The notes under the pieces are model-generated. The model saw only the letters and a program-made list of their open reading frames with translations, was not told where the DNA came from and ran no database searches. Shown here in pieces: positions 1-13,800 of a stretch of 64,000 bases of DNA. The stretch is from Dromaius novaehollandiae (taxonomy: Eukaryota > Chordata > Aves > Casuariiformes > Dromaiidae), in the NCBI RefSeq assembly GCF_036370855.1, contig NC_088099.1, positions 77,665,218 to 77,729,217 of the forward strand, written 5' to 3'. Numbering within the stretch: position 1 is the first letter of the stretch; each line of letters starts with the position of its first letter. The translations under genes were made by a program, and so were the position numbers.

Positions 1-370
1 AGGTCACAGAAAGAGAAATTATGGCCATCTACAAAATGATGAACAAAGATAAGAACTGATGTTGATCATGTCCTCTAATACAAGAGTGAGAGGATATTAC
101 ACGAAGCTTGTGGGAACCAAGTTCGAAACAAACCAAAGACTGTGGGTACACTGGAGGAGGTGCTTTGGCCAAGGAGTTCCACTATGGGTGCCAAAAGTTT
201 GCATGGATTCCAGAGAATAATGAAAATCGTGGATGAGAAATCCACTGAAAATTACTAAACACATAGGAATCACATTTGGTTCAGGAAATTGCTGAGCAGA
301 AAATAGATGGAGCCTAGGGGAGTGTTGCCTGAAAGTATCACATACACCTGTCCTGTTTCTACTTTTCCTT
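1..370 (+). mobile_element. Old CR1-type LINE, 3' fragment
   Basis: The text runs like the 3' end of an ancient amniote CR1 element: an ATGGCCATCTACAAAATGATG block, a block on drug-like pattern 'aagagtgagaggatattacacgaagcttg', then the 'ccaaaagtttgcatggattc' block, all in plus orientation. It is diverged and its left end is outside the window. The family assignment is from memory of related turtle and crocodile CR1 3' ends and was not checked by a search. The right boundary is approximate. Confidence 0.55.
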
Positions 371-894
371 GGATCAGTTTGTAGCCCTCTGTGGAAAGGT
401 CTGAGAAGCTCCTCAAGCTTCAAGTGGGAGAGCAAGTCATGCTACCGGGGCAGTGGCAGCAGCATGCCAGCATGCAGCTTTTGGGATGTAGCATGGGGTC
501 TGCAGCTGCTGCGTTGCCCTGGCATACCTTTGAGGGCAGGAGGCCAGACTCAGCAATGCCACTGCTGTGCTCTTCCCCAGAGCTCTTTTCAAAGGTACTG
601 TATTTAACTGTCCCTCTGTGACACTCCTCGATCATCTTCTCTCCTGCAGCTTTCTTATCTGATCTGTACACCAGGCTCTTCTCTCCACAAGCCTCCCACA
701 GGAAATCCATTTCCTATTAATGACCCTTTCAACTCCTCAATTATGAGCCCCAGCACCATCACCATCACATCGTCATTCAACCTACAGCTTTCGTTCAATC
801 TGTCTGCTCCTTAAGAGTGTCCTCTACAGGACTGGGCTAGCCAATCTCCTTTGCAAAAAACTGACATTAAAACCTAATTCCACAGAACAACTCA
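371..894. other. Upstream flank, no gene seen
   Basis: Unique-looking sequence between the old CR1 fragment and the CpG island. It contains short CAG/CTG-rich stretches near 460-510 but no splice-flanked reading frame or recognisable RNA. Distal promoter elements could lie here; none can be named. Confidence 0.5.
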
Positions 895-1440
895 CGAAGA
901 AAAGGGACTGCGAGGAACGACGTCAGGGGCCCGCACTCGGAGGCTTCGCCGCCGCCGCCCGGGACCGCCCTCCCCGCCGCTCCCTCAGGGGCTCTGCGAC
1001 TCCCGCCCCCGGGGGCACCGCCCGCGGGCGGCAGCCGCCCCGCCCCCCCGCGCGCGCCTGGCCCTGACATGGCGTTAACGGCGCCTCCACCCCGCCGGGC
1101 TCTGCTTTCCGCGGCGGACTCGCTGCTGCTACTACTGTTGGGGGCGGCGGGTGAGTGAGCCCAGCGCTGAGGGAGGCCAGCGTTGCCTGCGGCCTTCACC
1201 TCCGCGCCTCCGGCGGCTCTCCCGCTTCCTCCATGCCGCGGCGCCGGCCCGCGGGGCCTCTTCTGAGCTCTCCCCGCAGCGGGTTCGGGGAGCCGCCAGC
1301 GCGGGAGGCTGCTTCCGCCGGCGCCGGGTTTTGCTCCCCTCCTCGAGCGGACTGCGCCCATGCGTCCCCGGGCAGGGCCGTCAGGGCTGTGCTTGGCCGA
1401 GCGCTCAGTGTGGCTCGGCAGGGTTAATTTGGGGGGGGCA
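895..1440 (+). promoter_or_regulatory. CpG island promoter of the ZPBP-like gene
   Basis: This stretch is strongly GC-rich and dense in CpG, in sharp contrast to the AT-rich surroundings. It contains GC-box-like runs (around 1035-1050) and a CRE-like site, CGACGTCA, at 918-925. It surrounds the start codon of exon 1 at 1069. No TATA box is evident, so initiation is probably dispersed; the transcription start cannot be fixed from sequence. CRE sites are used by CREM in round spermatids, which would suit a sperm gene, but that link is inference. Confidence 0.75.
1069..1150 (+). CDS. ZPBP-like exon 1 (signal peptide)
   Basis: ATG at 1069 inside the CpG island opens a basic N-terminus (PPPRR) followed by a leucine-rich core ([10 protein letters not shown]), a classic signal peptide. 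The exon ends in phase 1 at GCGG, followed by the donor GTGAGT at 1151. The longer frames across this island on both strands are composition artefacts. The first in-frame ATG of the spliced reading was chosen as start. Confidence 0.8.
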
Positions 1441-1846
1441 GGGGGGAGAAGGCTGACAAGCAGTGAACAAATCACAAAATCACATGTGTGTGCCAGGTCT
1501 GTTGTGGGGTTTTATGCTTTTCATGCTTATTTCTCGAGCTCAGGCATCTTGCCCTCGACTGTTAATCTTTTTTCAAAGCTCTGTTGCCACAGCTCTATTT
1601 CTTAGCGCTTCTGCTGGCATATCTCTTGGCCGTGCTATTTTATTCCTCTTCCGCTTCTGCATAAGGCTGTTAGCAAACCTTTTTTTTCTGTTCTTTTTTG
1701 TATAAATTGGTTTGAACTACCTTTCTGCCAGGCCTCTTATTTGCTCATGTTCAGAGAAACGTTTCAGATGCTCCCGTTGTCAGTCTTGCTGGCACTCAGT
1801 TTTACAGGCAACTCGTAGTCCTAGTGTTGTGGGGATTTCGCTATTG

Positions 1847-1884
<38 letters not shown>

Positions 1885-4800
1885 TTGGTTTCTAGACCTC
1901 TTGGTTGCAAAGAAAATCCTGTGTCACCTCTAAAAACAGGTGACAATAGAAAGAACTGATAACATTTCTAAATAATGCAGTCATCAGGCTGTTCTTGAGA
2001 ATCTGACCTACCGTTTCTGAACACTGGGAGATGATAAATCAAGATGGAAACTTACCTTTCCTTCTACACTGATGTTCAGCAAGCGCTTTTTCTTTTTTAG
2101 TATAAATTCTGCCCATTTCTTGTTTCTTTTTATTCAGAGTCTTCCAACAGAATCCATGCTAACATTCCACTCATTTTCTTTGCTCAGCGGGGTAATTTAT
2201 ATACCTATATGTTCAGTATACACTTTTTAAAAGACAATATTCATGATCCTGTGTAGATAGCACATTTGACTGAAAACATGACATTTTGTGACTATTTATG
2301 TAATTTTAATGTCTTTTTTTCTATGAATTAAATTAAGAATCTATCAAATAATGTGTGGCTCATATTGAAGTCAACAAAAATTAAATGATGTTCTGGGTCT
2401 TTATTGCAGTTTTAGAAAAAATCTTTAGTTTTTCTGGGTTTTTTTGTCTTTTATCATTTCAAAGGCGTTGTTTCAATTTTTCAAATCTACATTCTGCCTT
2501 GTCAGCATTGTTCAGTACTATGCATGAGCAGTACCTTCTATTCCCATTTTTTTTCCTATGCTTGTTACTTAGCATTTTAAGACGTTGATCATAATACATA
2601 ATTTGAATACTGTTTTTATTGTAAAATCATAAAAATTATTAGCATTAAAAGTTTGTTAGTAGGTATTCTAAAGCAAGAAGATAAAGAATATTCCATAAAT
2701 CTTCAAGATCAACTGGAGCTATAGGTAGTAAGAAACTTCTTCAGCTTTAGTCTGTATTACCTCCCATCTGTTAAAGTTGAATCCATATGACAAAAGTAGC
2801 AGAACGGACAATGTCTGTTGCCCCAGTGCCTGCCATTTTAACCTAACTCCACATTCCTATTTGCATTTTTGCAGAGTTGTGAATGCCAGCGGTTGAAGAC
2901 TTCTCATTCCTGAGGGATTTAGCTGCAGTGGCTGGAGAGATTACTAACCGTAGTTGTGGAAACAGTATCTTCTCTGACTACAGCTAAATCTAACAGGGAT
3001 TTTGGCTTTTCAAACCAGGGCTTCTCTCTGAGGATATGGGATTTCTTGGTAGCTGGCCTAAGACTAGAATTTATTGCCACAAAAACTGTGAAAGTTTATG
3101 AGTGTCATCACTTAAAGATCTTTTTTCTTTTTCCTGTAAGGGAATGTAAAAAACATTAATAATTTGCAAAGGTAAAGTTTTCCTCATAGATGCAGATACA
3201 AGATATCTTGTTCTTCTTTCTAATTCTGGAAGGTGTTCCACTTAAAGACACTACATCTCAGGATCTTTGTAGTTGGAAATAGTCCCTATTTATGATGGAA
3301 TCCAAATTAAGCTTGCTAATAAATTATTAGCATTGCAGGTACAACCGCTAGTGTGAAGGTTATTGTCTGCAGAAATAACGAGCTGCTATGGATTTTGCTA
3401 ACTCCAGTGTAATCCAGACTCTTTAAACACAATTTATTGTTTCATTTGGTCAGATAAGTTACCAAATCTTCTTCTTTTCATCTCAGTAATGCGCATCCTA
3501 CTATGATATTTTTAGGTTTTATAGCACATGCAGTAGCAGTGTTCAAGTGTGGGAAAAATATGTAATCAAAAAACAATTAATTACTAGCATCAGTCTTCAT
3601 CTGCCTGCTTCAGGCATAGTTTATCATATAGCTAAATATTTAGGTAAGAATGGTGGCATTGATTCCAGGAGCTATGAAAAACATGGAGTTCTATCTACCA
3701 TTCACTGCATCCTGCATATCTCGTGAATGGAGCTCTTACTGTATCTAAACCTTACGGTAAACAGATATCTTTCTGTAAGTTGTGGTCTTATTTTCAATTA
3801 TACTCTTACCTAAAAAGTACCTAACTATAAGAACATAAAAACCCTGGAGTATTAACACTGCCGGGATAGCTTTAAAATTAATGCTTCAAATCACAGAAAA
3901 AAAGATTTGTGTGTAGACTTTTTTGTTGATACTTACATTAGCTCATTTTGGGCACTTGATAACCAACCTTTAGCAACTCAGCTCATGTTGTGCCTTACGT
4001 CAGTTCTATTTGAAGAGCTCTGCATGTTAAAAAGAGTTAATATAGTGCTACTGGCTTCATTCTTATCTTGAAACCTAAGCAAGAGGAGAGAGATAAACAG
4101 TGGAACGAAGCATGCTTTCTAGATATATATGTATTAACATCAGTGGATTTTGACATCTGGATTTTATTTTCAGTTGGCAAAAATACCAAAAACTGAGCCT
4201 AATTAATAGTATAGTTATTGTTTTTACACTAATACAAGATAACAGTGGCAGGGAGAATTAAGGAACGAAAACTACGAGACTTTCTTAACTGAATGTGAAC
4301 TCCTGGTTTATTTTAAGCTTTTCCTGCTTGGTGAGACTAACCATAAAACAAAGTGACAGCCAAGGTACTACAGATCAGTCCATTCAACAGCAGAGTGAAT
4401 GTGTGAATCTTGTTCATATGGGAATACCTTATTTTTACAAAATTTTTAGACTAAGGTTCACAGATTAACTGTGACCTTGTTAATTATTCTGTATCATATA
4501 TAAAAGTGCCACTATTTATAAAAATAAATATAAAAATATAATATATTGTTACATATGTATATATACATATAAGCAACATATAATATATACATGCTTGTTC
4601 TTTTATATTTTTTATCTTTTATATTTTATCGTATGTTTCTATAATTTTTGAGTCTGTACTTTTATAGCATTTCTTTAATAAACTTTCCATTTTCTGTCCA
4701 TTATTTTCAGCATTAGGAATATTTTGGAGCATTTACAACATAGAAATGTACTGCTTATAGGAATTACATGAATTTTTGTTTGTGGTGTGCTTTGAAGATG

Positions 4801-7800
4801 TAAGCTGCTATATATTTTTCATATAGCTGTTTCACTAGATGTTTAGAGCCTTGACCTTTCTGGGAGACAAGCCTATATGTTTTTCAGAGTTTTACCTGTT
4901 AGTATTTAATTCTTGCTGCACAGCTGCATGATTTTTTATGTGCTTGCAACATAAAGTCAGTAGGCTTTATGTTGTTTCCCTAATGCCTTCCATACTCCTC
5001 TGAAATTTGAGGTTTGTATATTTGTGGTAAATTATATTGGTAATAAAATGATGATGGTAAAATTATTTTTTACAGGAATAAAGCAATTAATGATTAACAA
5101 CTGCTAGATATTATATGAGGCCCCGTATACCAGAGAAAAAAATGGTGCTGACACCTAATGTTTATTATGCAAATTCTAATGTACTAAGAATGTAATTATT
5201 CAAATTCTCATGTCCTTCCTGAATGATAGACAAAAATTTGGTAACTTCAAAGATCACCTAACATGCTGAGGCAGGTTTAGTTTCTCTGATTCTTTCTGGT
5301 TGTCTTCAGTGGCATCTCTAGCTGTAATTTGTTTTCCTCATTTATTGGTTTCCCCTTTTCTGAGTTAAGGCTGCACTGCTAAACTTTTATGTCATTTATA
5401 ATATTTTCATTGCTCTGTTCAGAGAAGTTCCTTGAACAAGCAGTGATTTCCAAGGTATTAACTTCTTTGCCCACAAGGGTTGAAAGCTGGAGGTGGGCAG
5501 GTAAGTGGGTGTTTTCACTCTCTTGAACCATCCAGTTAAAGAACTTCCTGTATTGCTAGTGACAAAAAGTATGATTATGGATTTGGCTTGTTTTCATGCC
5601 AACAGTTTGATACATTTTGCTTTAGCAGAGGTTTAGAAACTCTAGGAGTGGTAGTTTGTTCTACTTGTTGCAGCGGGTCCTAAGGCATTTAAAAGGTTTA
5701 ATAGAATTATTCATAATACAATGCATAACTGTGCAAAAATTACATAAAGTTCCTGTTGTGTTAGGTATTATTGTATGTCATTGATGACTTGAGAAATCAG
5801 TTGGTTTTAAGCTCAGGCCTTGCAATTGAAGGAGAATTCACAGGGAAAAAATCCTTAACCCAATAAGGGTGTTTCAGGCTTCTTTTGGTAATCATGAGGT
5901 GAAACAGGTAACATCATCAGAACAAAAGAAAACTGGGAAACTTTTGACTGCATGAAGTGAGCAAGAAGGCTTGTGAAGAGCACAGCCAATGAAATTTTGT
6001 TTTAGGAGTTTGGTTTGCTTGATTAGCTTCAGCTGAAGTTATGTTACTCTGCAGAATTTTGAAACTCTTCTTTCTCCTCTTATAAGATATTTTAATCATG
6101 GCATACAAGCTGACGTACCTACAGAAATCAGCTGAAGAAATAAAAAACTTTTAGGATCAAACTCATTAGCATTCACATTTTGGTCTTTCTTTTACCTAGC
6201 TGCCTATGAATGTTTTAAGACCTTTATTACCTTTGCCTTCCTGCCAAATTTTACCAAATTAGATCAGTATTTCCAAAAGTTTTTTGTGGGGACATATAGC
6301 AAACTGAATTGTTCTGTAAAACTGGTTACAGGAGCCCGGATTAAAAATACAATGATGTCTGTAAGAAATTACGTAATAAAAAAGTCATGTTGGTGGCTGC
6401 TAATGAGGATGTTGAAAGACGTGAGGTTTATTAAGCAAATTTGTGTTGCAAAATTGATAAGCAAATTAAATAACAGAACACAGCTAGTCAGTTAAGACTT
6501 ACAAAGACCTGAAAAGGACAGCAAAAAATACAATAAACTTCTGCAATTGCAATGTGATTTAATTTTCTAAAATTTTGTATGCCTTTTGTAGGCATATTGT
6601 ATGCTTTAGGAATATCTTCTAGCATTGCTAGAGTAAGAGTCCAGTATGCAAGCCCATAAAGATAAAGTCAATGATGTCACTTTGACCAGTAGTAAGAAAA
6701 TAAGATAATAAGAGAGTAAGAAAGGCAATTGAAAGCAGCAGGATAAAGAGTTATGTAGAAAAATCACTAAAGTTTCATTAAAGGCTTAATTCTACTCACT
6801 CTGCAGGTTCAGAGTACCTAGCATATCAGATGTCCAAAAAAAAAAAAAATCTAAAATGAAAGAAATTGCAAATGTGAGTAAGTTTCTTCCTCCTCACATA
6901 AGAGGAGTTTAACATGGACGAAGAAGGAACACAACTATAAACTATCTAGACAAAAAGACTTGGGAACTGCTTCTCAAAAAATGGGCCTTTTCCTAATCCT
7001 TCCCAAAACATGGGCTTATGTTTCTGATTCCAGAACACTAGATAAGTAAGGCTAACGAAAGGTTATCTCTTTGTTTGTACCCAGTATGAAATACTTTAGT
7101 ATTTCAAGGTACTCTACAGAATATCTTAAAATAGAATTTACACTATATTTATTTAAGTAGCAAATGTAGAAGGGTCAACTCTCCAAAGCTCTGTATGAAA
7201 ATTGATCATCTCATGCAGTCATTTTCATATTGCAATGAAATATGAAAGTAATGGACTTTCTTGATACAAATAGGAAGGCATTCTCGATTATGTTCATTCA
7301 AGACCATTAACTCCTGTATTTCTCAAGTATTAACTGACTAAATCAGAAAACAGGAATGAAAGAGTCTGGAAATTAACATGATATTTTTCTCACCCAATCT
7401 CTTATCAAAAGATGGATGAATCGTACTCTTTTTTTTTTTTTTTCCTCCTCGTGGAGATTTGGCTAACCTCTTCTAAAATACCTCCAATGACAAAGACGGT
7501 AAAACCCCCTCTGGCAATCTGTTCCTTGAATTATCATTACTGGTAGGAGGTTTTCCTCAGTCTCGTGTGTTGCAATTTATTCTCCTGTCCCAGTGGGCAT
7601 CGAAAACAATGCCTTCCTCTTGGCAGTACCTACTGTGTATCTGAAGACATCACCCCTCTCTTCTCTTTGAATGGAGCAAAGCTAATGCTTTCAGTCTTTC
7701 CTTACAGGTCATGACTGTCTCGTTTGTTCTCTTCTCAATCACCTTATGCTTTCTTGAAATGGGGTGCCCGAGTCTAGACACAGCATGGCTTATTTGTGCA

Positions 7801-10800
7801 ATTGCATATTTCTACCTGATGTTATAAACTTCTTAATGAATTGCATCTTCTCTTTTCTAACCATTTGTCTAATTCGTCTGGGTCGTTTTGAATTTTGTGC
7901 TGCTGTTCAATGTAGTTGTAAACCTCTCCGGCTTAGTACTGTGTGCAAATTTTATTTTATTTTCTATTGTGTCTATACCCACCAATCCTAATATTAAATC
8001 CTCATAGGAGATTAGCAAGTAATGACTAAAAATACTCTTTCCCTTTTTTTAGACCTAAGAAATATATTATTTGGCTTTATTTCAATTTTACTTGCACTTG
8101 CCAATGATAAAACCTAGGAAGGGTGTAAATTATTGCTGCAGTGGAAATTGGCTGTGACTTTGAGTTGTTTTAAGATTTGTTCTTAGTATGGATGGGACAG
8201 GTTTCCTCATATTTCACATATGTGATTGGGCAATCTTATCTTTCAGACTACTTCTAGGGCAATTGCATGTTTACTTATTCTTTTCAAGGAGACTTATTTG
8301 CTTTGACAGTACAAATGTTATTAAAATTTCCCTTTTTGAAACTTAATCTGAGAAGAATCTTTTTATTCTGTCCCCTGTAGCTAAAGTAGTCATCACAAAC
8401 ACCAAGTTTCATCCACATACATAATCTGGCAGCAAGTAGTCAACTTTCCAAATGTTTACGTATAACTCAGTACCGTCTACTTCTGGAATCTGGAACTTGG
8501 TTTAATTCTTTAAGAAGGATGTAAATTTTTTTTCAGAATAGGAACATCTAATATAACACAAAGCGGAAAGGCAAAATTACATGGTTTTGGTATCACAGAT
8601 CATTGAATATTTTAGACCAGAACTGATTTTAATTTATTTTTGATTGTTAAAGTTTTTAGTGTTGCACTACTTGTTTTTAAATGTGATTGACTTGTATTGA
8701 TTAGCAGGAAGCTCTCATTTCTTGGATAAGACTCAACTCACAAAGAAAGGAGATGCACACTTGAAACAAGAAGGTATAATTAGAATTCACAACTCGGTGG
8801 CTCCCTCTGAACCCATGAAAATAACATCTATCCCAGATGTTCCACAAACACCTCATCAAATACTTGGAAAAGAGAACTCAACTGGTAAGCCAAACATTTC
8901 TTGAGAAACCTGATTATTCATTTATATTAATCTATGTTCTGACATTTCATAGTTATTAATTATCTAGAGAGTTTTGTTTTTTTCTTTTCCCCTCACATTA
9001 TTTCCTATGCAGTGATTGTATTTCTGTATTCCATGGAAGTAAAATTCACCTCTATCAAGGCTGCTAGATAAATGACACAAGAAATTAAAGCTTTTTTTGT
9101 GCATATACAGAAGTCAGCAAGGCCTGTATTTCACACAGAGGTTCACTTTGAAATATTGGCTATCTTACAATAGTATCAATTGCCTCAGTATTCATTTTGA
9201 TCTCAAGCTATATTTTCATGTATCTAATGGCATTGTTTGTTCTTTTTAGTTCCAGTGTATGTTCCTATTAATTCCAAAGGCTTAATTCTTAAATGCTTGA
9301 CTGAAAAGTTGTTAAAGCAAGGAATAAATCATCCAGAATATCAGTGGGTTGGTCCCATGGGCTTGATAACTAAAGGTAATTATATTTTTAATATCTACAG
9401 CTAATTTAATGCATTCTGATTTAATTTTTGGTTTATACAGTTTTGTAGTACAGTGTGCAAAAATACAAGTAGTTTATAAAAAGTCTTGTATTTGCAAAAC
9501 AGCAGAAGTGGATTTTAATGAAAAATAATAAATTCAGAACAGAAACACAATGCTGTATTAACCATTTGAATTATATAACTTTAAAATTCCAATGCTGAAA
9601 TTATGACTTTAGAAATTATTTTATGGAGAATCATGTATTTATAGGTTAAAAGTGGACGCAAGTTAATTTGAATGACTTGACATGATGCCATGCTAACAAC
9701 AGTAAATGGAATAGCACTTCAGATTTTACATATAAACTTGTTAAAAAAAAACAGTTAAAACTTCTGTGATTACTTCTCTCTGAACTAGACTGTATTTAGC
9801 TAGAAGGAAGTTAAGGATTTGTAGTCAGTTTCCTGTATTAATGTAATGTTTATGGTTATATGACTTCAGAGAGAAGATAGGTGTCAATTTGATTTGGAGG
9901 AAAAAAGTAAAAAATAGAAGTTGTTTTTAAAGGTGGAAGAAAGAGAGTTATGAGAATGATCAGGGTGGAAATGATGCAAAGGAACAGAAGGAAGAAAACA
10001 ATTAAGAGGAAAATAAGAAAAAAAAGAGAACAGTCAAGTTAGTTATGAAAATAAGACAGTAAAAATGTGATTCCATTAACAGGAATAAACAACAGGGAAA
10101 AATTATCAAGAGGGAGGGTAAAATAAAAGAGTTAAAAGGAAAATAAGTAATAATCAGATGTATACTATAGAAATAATACATGCCCTACAAAGGCTTTGCA
10201 TTGTCTTTCTCAGTAAGAACTGCTAAATACAACACTTCAAATTCAGTGAGGATAGGTTTATGATTTATGACACTGCTATATATCTAGAGAAGCAGAAGGG
10301 ACGTCCTCAAAATATATATACCCTTCCCCTAAGCTCCATTCAAAATGAGCAATTATCAGCTATTGTTTTGTACTTTCACTCCCTTCCAACAGTTTGGAAA
10401 CTGATAGTAGATCTGAAAAGGAGACTGGATCACAATTTTTTCTTTGGGCATCTATACACAGCTTCTGTTCTGTTTTAGGATATTTTAGGGAATTAAATTA
10501 GTGTTGGCCTTCCTCATTATGTGAATCAACTTTTTGTTTTGTTTGGAGGCTTTTTTAGTGTAAAATAGGAACAGAAACACCTTTTTTATAAAGCATTTCA
10601 ATAGTTAGAAGTCAAAAACGTAAAATGGGCCTCTTCCAAAGCAACTAGATTCTTTAGAAGACCAAGAGCTAAGTGTAATTTGTCATGAATATGTCTCTAA
10701 CATAATAGTCTACTTTCATTTCACTATTATTACTTGTAATTCACTAAATATTACAGATTTAAGTCTGAATTCTCCCTTCTGCTATTAAAAAAAAAAAAGC

Positions 10801-13800
10801 TGTCAGGGTTTGAATTTTCTAAATATTTCTTCCTGATTATCCTTTTCCTCTGTAGATTGTGTTTTGAAAGAAATATATCACCTACACATATGCACACTCA
10901 CACAAAGGGAGAAACAAGTCAATGTAGTGCTTTGGAGACATATAGAACAAGCATTTAAATACATTCTTAAATACTTTGTTCGTTAGAGGTTGTTAACAAA
11001 AAAATGTTACTTTGTCTTGTTATTTATTTTATAGTATCTCAAATATCTATTTCTAGACTCAGAAAGACTTGTTTTAACAGAAGGTGGTCTGGAGATCTAT
11101 AATATTCATGCAAGCGACACTGCAAGTTATACCTGTAAAGTTACCTATGTACATAATGATAAACATATGATGACAGAAGTCTGTTTTATGATCTATGGCA
11201 AGTAAAGTTTAATTGTACTGCTTTTTGATTTATTCTAATATCATTATATTTTTTCCTCAGGCTTGGCATAAATATAGAAGTAGCTTGGTAATAGTATATT
11301 GGAAAGAAACCCTTATACGTAACTCTTGTATACAGATATACTTTAAAGAGACTGCCCAAGAAAAATATAATGAAATTATCTACAGAAATTATGTTTACTG
11401 CTCATACTGTTTATGATCTGCTCAGACCAAAACATTTTTATGGGTATAGCTCATTCTTTCCAGTAGGAAATCAAATGATTATAAAAGCTAAAGTCATAAA
11501 GGGCTGTAGTTGGTTAACTGCCCTTTAAACACTTATGTCTAGCACTGAAATCTTCAAAACTCCCATTTAAATTCCTTCTCTAGCTACATTTTTAAGAGTA
11601 ATATCTATTAAGCTTTCATATTTCTGCTGTTAGATGTACAGACTGTTTTCAGCTGCTAAGTACTTAAGTTAATGGTCTTCATATATTTGGAGCATATGCA
11701 CCTTTTTCACCCCTGAGGTCCTTAATGTCACATATGCTTCTCAAAAAACATTCAAAAATGACGTGCTAGTCCATCTACAACAGAATTATATTCTTGGGAC
11801 CGTTCTGGATACTTCATCAAGGGCATCTACAGGAAAAAGTAAATCTATTTAAAACAAGAAAGCCTTATCAAGCTCTATATAAACTTGATCTTGAGAATAA
11901 AATGGAACAAGAGATAGAGCTGGAAGATGTAGAAAATAACTAGCTTTTAAAAGAATTAAAAAAAAAATCCAGATATTGTCCCTTTCCTTCCAAACTAAAA
12001 GCAGCTCAAATAGTAATTAAAATTATGCTGTGATGCCCTCTACAGGATTTCTAAGGGGGACACAACCTTGGTTGCTGTAATTAATCTATCATTTATTTTT
12101 AATATTAGAGTTGAAGTTCTGTTTTAAAACCCCAAGATCATGATCTGCTCCTCAGTTTATCAAAATACATCTTTCCAAGACTGTGCCTAGATATTTCTGT
12201 ATTTAATTCCAAGAAAGTTATATTCATTCTTAGGAATTTTAGTTTACTGGCTCTAGCAAATACAGATCTGGGCCAAAAACTTCATACAGTTTGTGGACTG
12301 TTCTCAGTTCCTACTGTGGTCCATGGAAATTGAAAGTATGAAGCATTTCTTAAAGGACCCTTATCACATCCTAGATCCAGGTAGTAAAATTCTGGGAATA
12401 GCCACATTTCTAAAATGCAAAATAAGTGAAGAGACCAGCAAAATGTTTAGCATATGTAGCAAAATTTTTCCAGCTACTGAAAGCTGGAAAATGTATCCTT
12501 GGGAAACTATGATATATTAAAAATAATATAATTAAAAGTCCATCGCAGTATGCACTGAAACTTTAATAAAGGTGAACAGCAGCTGCACATGCATGTGCTA
12601 AGAATAAATATTTCCACTATGGTCTGGTATGAAATATCTACTCTGCTGTACAAAATTAAAAAACAGAATATTGCTGAATGATAAAATTGCTACATACATG
12701 CTCTTAATGCCTTTATCTTAATCTGGATCAGTACATATCTGAAGTAAAACACTAGTGTATAAAGGAAATTCAGATTAACTATTTAGTTTTGGAAATTTTA
12801 TTATATCATTGACAGCAAATATTGAACAGCTAGTTCATTCCCAAAGATTGTCCCAGTGATATTAACTCAGTTGTGTTATTAAGGTAGGTATTTTCTATTT
12901 TATTTTATTTTTTTACTTGCTGAGTGTGCTTCTTCTAACTGTAAAACCAAAAATAAATACAAGTTATACTGAATAATGACTTACATCATCAAAGCAAGAA
13001 AGATCACAGTAATGGTAACATTTTGTGCTTCATGTAGTTCACCACACATAGTTTTGATGCAATAAAAATGTTGTCACAAGTTCAAAGAGAATTTCTGAGT
13101 CTCTGACCCTTTCCTACATTCCTGTTGTTTGCCTGTGTAGTTTTTTAAACATTTGCCAAGAGAAACTTCTCTCCATGAACATGGCATGCATATTACCAGA
13201 TTTCAATCACAACCATGCATTTTTTGAGTACTTTTAAACTTGGACAAAAATCACTCTTAGAACAACTAAATGCATCCTAATGATGTTTACCACTATTGAG
13301 GAAATATACCATGCATTGTTCATTAGATCAGCAAGGGTAGCTCTCATCTGACTAGGCAGGCATTCCTAGAATGCATTATTTCTTATCCTATATTGGATAT
13401 TTAAATTACATCAGATGAATCACCCTAAAAATCCTTATTTCTCTCCATGGGCTATATAGGAAGCATAGGTAGCTCATTCAGTCATAGATGTCTATGGTTT
13501 GAACATCTAAAAGGTACGTAGGTTAACCCAACTTCAGGTTCAGTTGTATTACTAGAAAGGATTCAATGATTTAAAAAAAAAATCATTTCAGATTTGCAAA
13601 TGGAAACAGTTGTGAAAGAGAAGTAACAAGACAAAATAATGGAATAATAGAATTCTGTATTGTATAATCAAGATTGTGTTAGCTCTTTCAGCATCACAGC
13701 TAATCTGGTAGACTTGTAAATTAGCTCCCTGGCATGTTCCATGATTGGCCTGCCCTGATAGTTATTACTGCTGCAAATTTTTGTGGTTGTTAGGATTATT

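Larger units (their letters stand above)
1151..8707 (+). other. ZPBP-like intron 1
   Basis: A 7.6 kb first intron running from GTGAGT to TTAGCAG. It holds a 34-base T run at 1848-1881, an AT-rich segment near 4490-4640 with short ATAT palindromes, and a degenerate CR1-like piece at about 7440-8000. I saw no further splice-flanked coding piece. Confidence 0.7.

Noticed and set aside
867-1475. A 202-codon minus-strand frame across the CpG island, with plus-strand frames at 1151-1456
   Set aside because: GC-rich sequence lacks stop codons by chance. The frames are full of Arg, Ala, Gly and Pro and have no domain. Exon 1 with its signal peptide and donor explains the coding signal here.
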